In this document: piece by piece, positions 60,679 through 61,575 of the stretch
Layout of the letters: each line of letters begins with the position of its first letter
Numbering within the stretch: position 1 is the stretch's first letter
Origin: Clostridia bacterium
GTDB taxonomy: Bacteria; Bacillota; Clostridia; Christensenellales; Aristaeellaceae
DNA length: 61,575 nucleotides
NCBI GenBank assembly: GCA_017938695.1
Contig: JAGBBA010000040.1
Location: 1 to 61,575 of the forward strand
Direction: 5' to 3'
Made by a program: the position numbers and the translations under genes
The notes under the pieces: generated by a model
What the model was told of the DNA's origin: nothing
Databases searched by the model: none
The model's input: only the letters and a program-made list of their open reading frames with translations

Positions 60679-60927
60679 TCAAGCCCGGCTGTACCGCGCC
60701 TTGGTGGCAGCACCGCCGCGTAGGTGGCGCACGGCCTTGTTGTAGCACATCAGGGCAGAAACCTGGCTGCTCAACCGCTGGTCGATGTGAGGCAGCCGCT
60801 CGCCCATATCCTTGTGGACAGAGGACTTCGATATGCCGAACACCCGGGCGGCCTGGCGCACCGTGGCGTGATGCTCAATCATGTAGGCGGCGATGGTCAG
60901 GCAGCGCAGGCGGATGCTTTCATCCAT
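60679..60927 (-). CDS. spoIIID: Sporulation transcription regulator SpoIIID
   Basis: An 82-aa helix-turn-helix protein that switches mother-cell gene expression during sporulation. ATVRQAARVFGISKSSVHKD is the DNA-binding core, and RHLRGGAATKARYSR the diagnostic C-terminus. AAGGAGT lies eight nt before ATG 60927; GTG 60936 is an alternative. Marks the organism as a spore former or recent descendant of one. Confidence 0.95.
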   Translation of the reverse strand: MDESIRLRCLTIAAYMIEHHATVRQAARVFGISKSSVHKDMGERLPHIDQRLSSQVSALMCYNKAVRHLRGGAATKARYSRA

Positions 60928-61031
60928 GGGGGTCACTCCTTAACCGTTTTGCTGCAATATATGTGCAGACGCGGCGTGGAAGAACGGCGGAGGCGCATCG
61001 AAAAAAAGTGAAAAAAGTTTTGAAAAAGGTG

Positions 61032-61060
61032 TTGACAAAACGGACGTTATCGTGTATTAT
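61032..61060 (+). promoter_or_regulatory. Promoter of tRNA operon
   Basis: Perfect TTGACA (61032-61037), 17 bp, TATTAT (61055-61060), about 45 bp ahead of tRNA-Pro. Confidence 0.8.
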
Positions 61061-61104
61061 ATGTTTCGTCGCCTGCGGGAAGTAACCACGGGGGATGAAA
61101 AAAC

Positions 61105-61181
61105 CGGGGTGTAGCGCAGTCTGGTAGCGCACGTGCTTTGGGAGCATGGGGCCGGGGGTTCAAATCCCTTCACCCCGACCA
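61105..61181 (+). tRNA. tRNA-Pro (TGG)
   Basis: Acceptor CGGGGTG/CACCCCG, anticodon loop with TGG, T loop TTCAAAT, encoded CCA end. Confidence 0.95.
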
Positions 61182-61201
61182 GACCTCACTCCAAATAGCG
61201 T

Positions 61202-61276
61202 GGCTCCTTGGTCAAGCGGTTAAGACACCGCCCTTTCACGGCGGCTACAGGGGTTCGAATCCCCTAGGAGTCACCA
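61202..61276 (+). tRNA. tRNA-Glu (TTC)
   Basis: Acceptor GGCTCCT/AGGAGTC, anticodon stem CCGCC/GGCGG with loop CTTTCAC, encoded CCA. Confidence 0.95.
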
Positions 61277-61299
61277 TTTTTTCTCCTTTCACCACGGAT

Positions 61300-61373
<74 letters not shown>

Positions 61374-61382
61374 CACTTTTGT

Positions 61383-61459
61383 GGCCCGGTAGCTCAGTTG
61401 GTTAGAGCGCCAGCCTGTCACGTTGGAGGTCGAGGGTTCGAGCCCCTTCCGGGTCGCCA
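61383..61459 (+). tRNA. tRNA-Asp (GTC)
   Basis: Acceptor GGCCCGG/CCGGGTC, anticodon loop CTGTCAC, encoded CCA. Confidence 0.95.
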
Positions 61460-61480
61460 TTTTCTCTACTGGTTGGGTTG

Positions 61481-61557
61481 TGCTGGTGTAGCTCAATTGG
61501 CAGAGCAGCTGATTTGTAATCAGCAGGTTGCGGGTTCAAGTCCCTTCGCCAGCTCCA
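61481..61557 (+). tRNA. tRNA-Thr (TGT)
   Basis: Acceptor GCTGGTG/CGCCAGC, anticodon stem CTGAT/ATCAG with loop TTGTA containing TGT, encoded CCA. Confidence 0.95.
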
Positions 61558-61575
61558 TTCTCCCCCAGGGAGACG

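Overview
The window reads as the chromosome of an endospore-forming, high-GC Clostridia member (Bacillota), probably a gut commensal. The basis is the yicC-remA-gmk-rpoZ-coaBC cluster, an intact spoIIID, a nadD-yqeK fusion next to rsfS, Gram-positive Shine-Dalgarno sites, many SH3b/SdrD-type exported proteins and several glycan-degrading genes. Species cannot be named from the sequence alone.

Layout. 1-140: a cluster of strong hairpins cut by the window edge. 140-4417 (minus): exported cell-wall and glycan enzymes (amidase, NodB deacetylase with an altered metal-site motif, GH43). 4723-5778: GGDEF-GAF protein. 5870-13412: a genomic island bounded by a 43-bp perfect direct repeat, namely a tRNA-Val gene (13339-13412) and a copy of its 3' half (5870-5912). 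It carries three tandem paralogous genes of no recognised family, a glutamine synthetase pseudogene, an Fe(III)-type ABC importer with a consensus promoter, a stranded spo0A 3' fragment and a tyrosine-recombinase remnant. 13492-16094: an SsuABC/NMT1-type ABC importer. 16200-20478: a GH31 C-terminal-like fragment, DegV and a GH36 alpha-galactosidase with a divergent AraC regulator (20653-21495). 21555-26473: glgP, malQ and a LacI regulator, with two near-identical operator-like palindromes. 26641-28914: small membrane or unknown proteins, a hydrolase and a very cysteine-rich protein. 29073-32655: yajC and a GlpA-like / FAD oxidoreductase / DUF1667 trio. 32883-36442: exported protein, CNNM/CorC transporter, YcxB-like protein. 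36489-40180: aldo/keto reductase, UroD-family protein, M20 dipeptidase. 40355-44788: a 1477-aa exported SdrD-B-repeat protein with a Pro-Thr-Glu stalk and no sortase signal. 44889-48075: yicC-remA-gmk-rpoZ-coaBC operon. 48348-51203 (minus): RNA methyltransferase, ogt, rsfS, nadD-yqeK. 51285-54514: membrane protein, P-loop kinase, class V aminotransferase facing a DUF3343 protein, rpsT. 54680-59132: two exported proteins and a GH32 enzyme. 59176-60927: nnr and spoIIID. 61105-61557: a five-gene tRNA operon (Pro, Glu, Met, Asp, Thr).

The most unusual material is the tRNA-Val island with its three tandem unknown paralogs and broken spo0A/glnA/int pieces, a two-copy intergenic repeat of four hairpins whose stems differ by compensating changes, and the 21-cysteine protein at 28360-28914. 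All family calls come from recognising motifs by eye; no database search was run.
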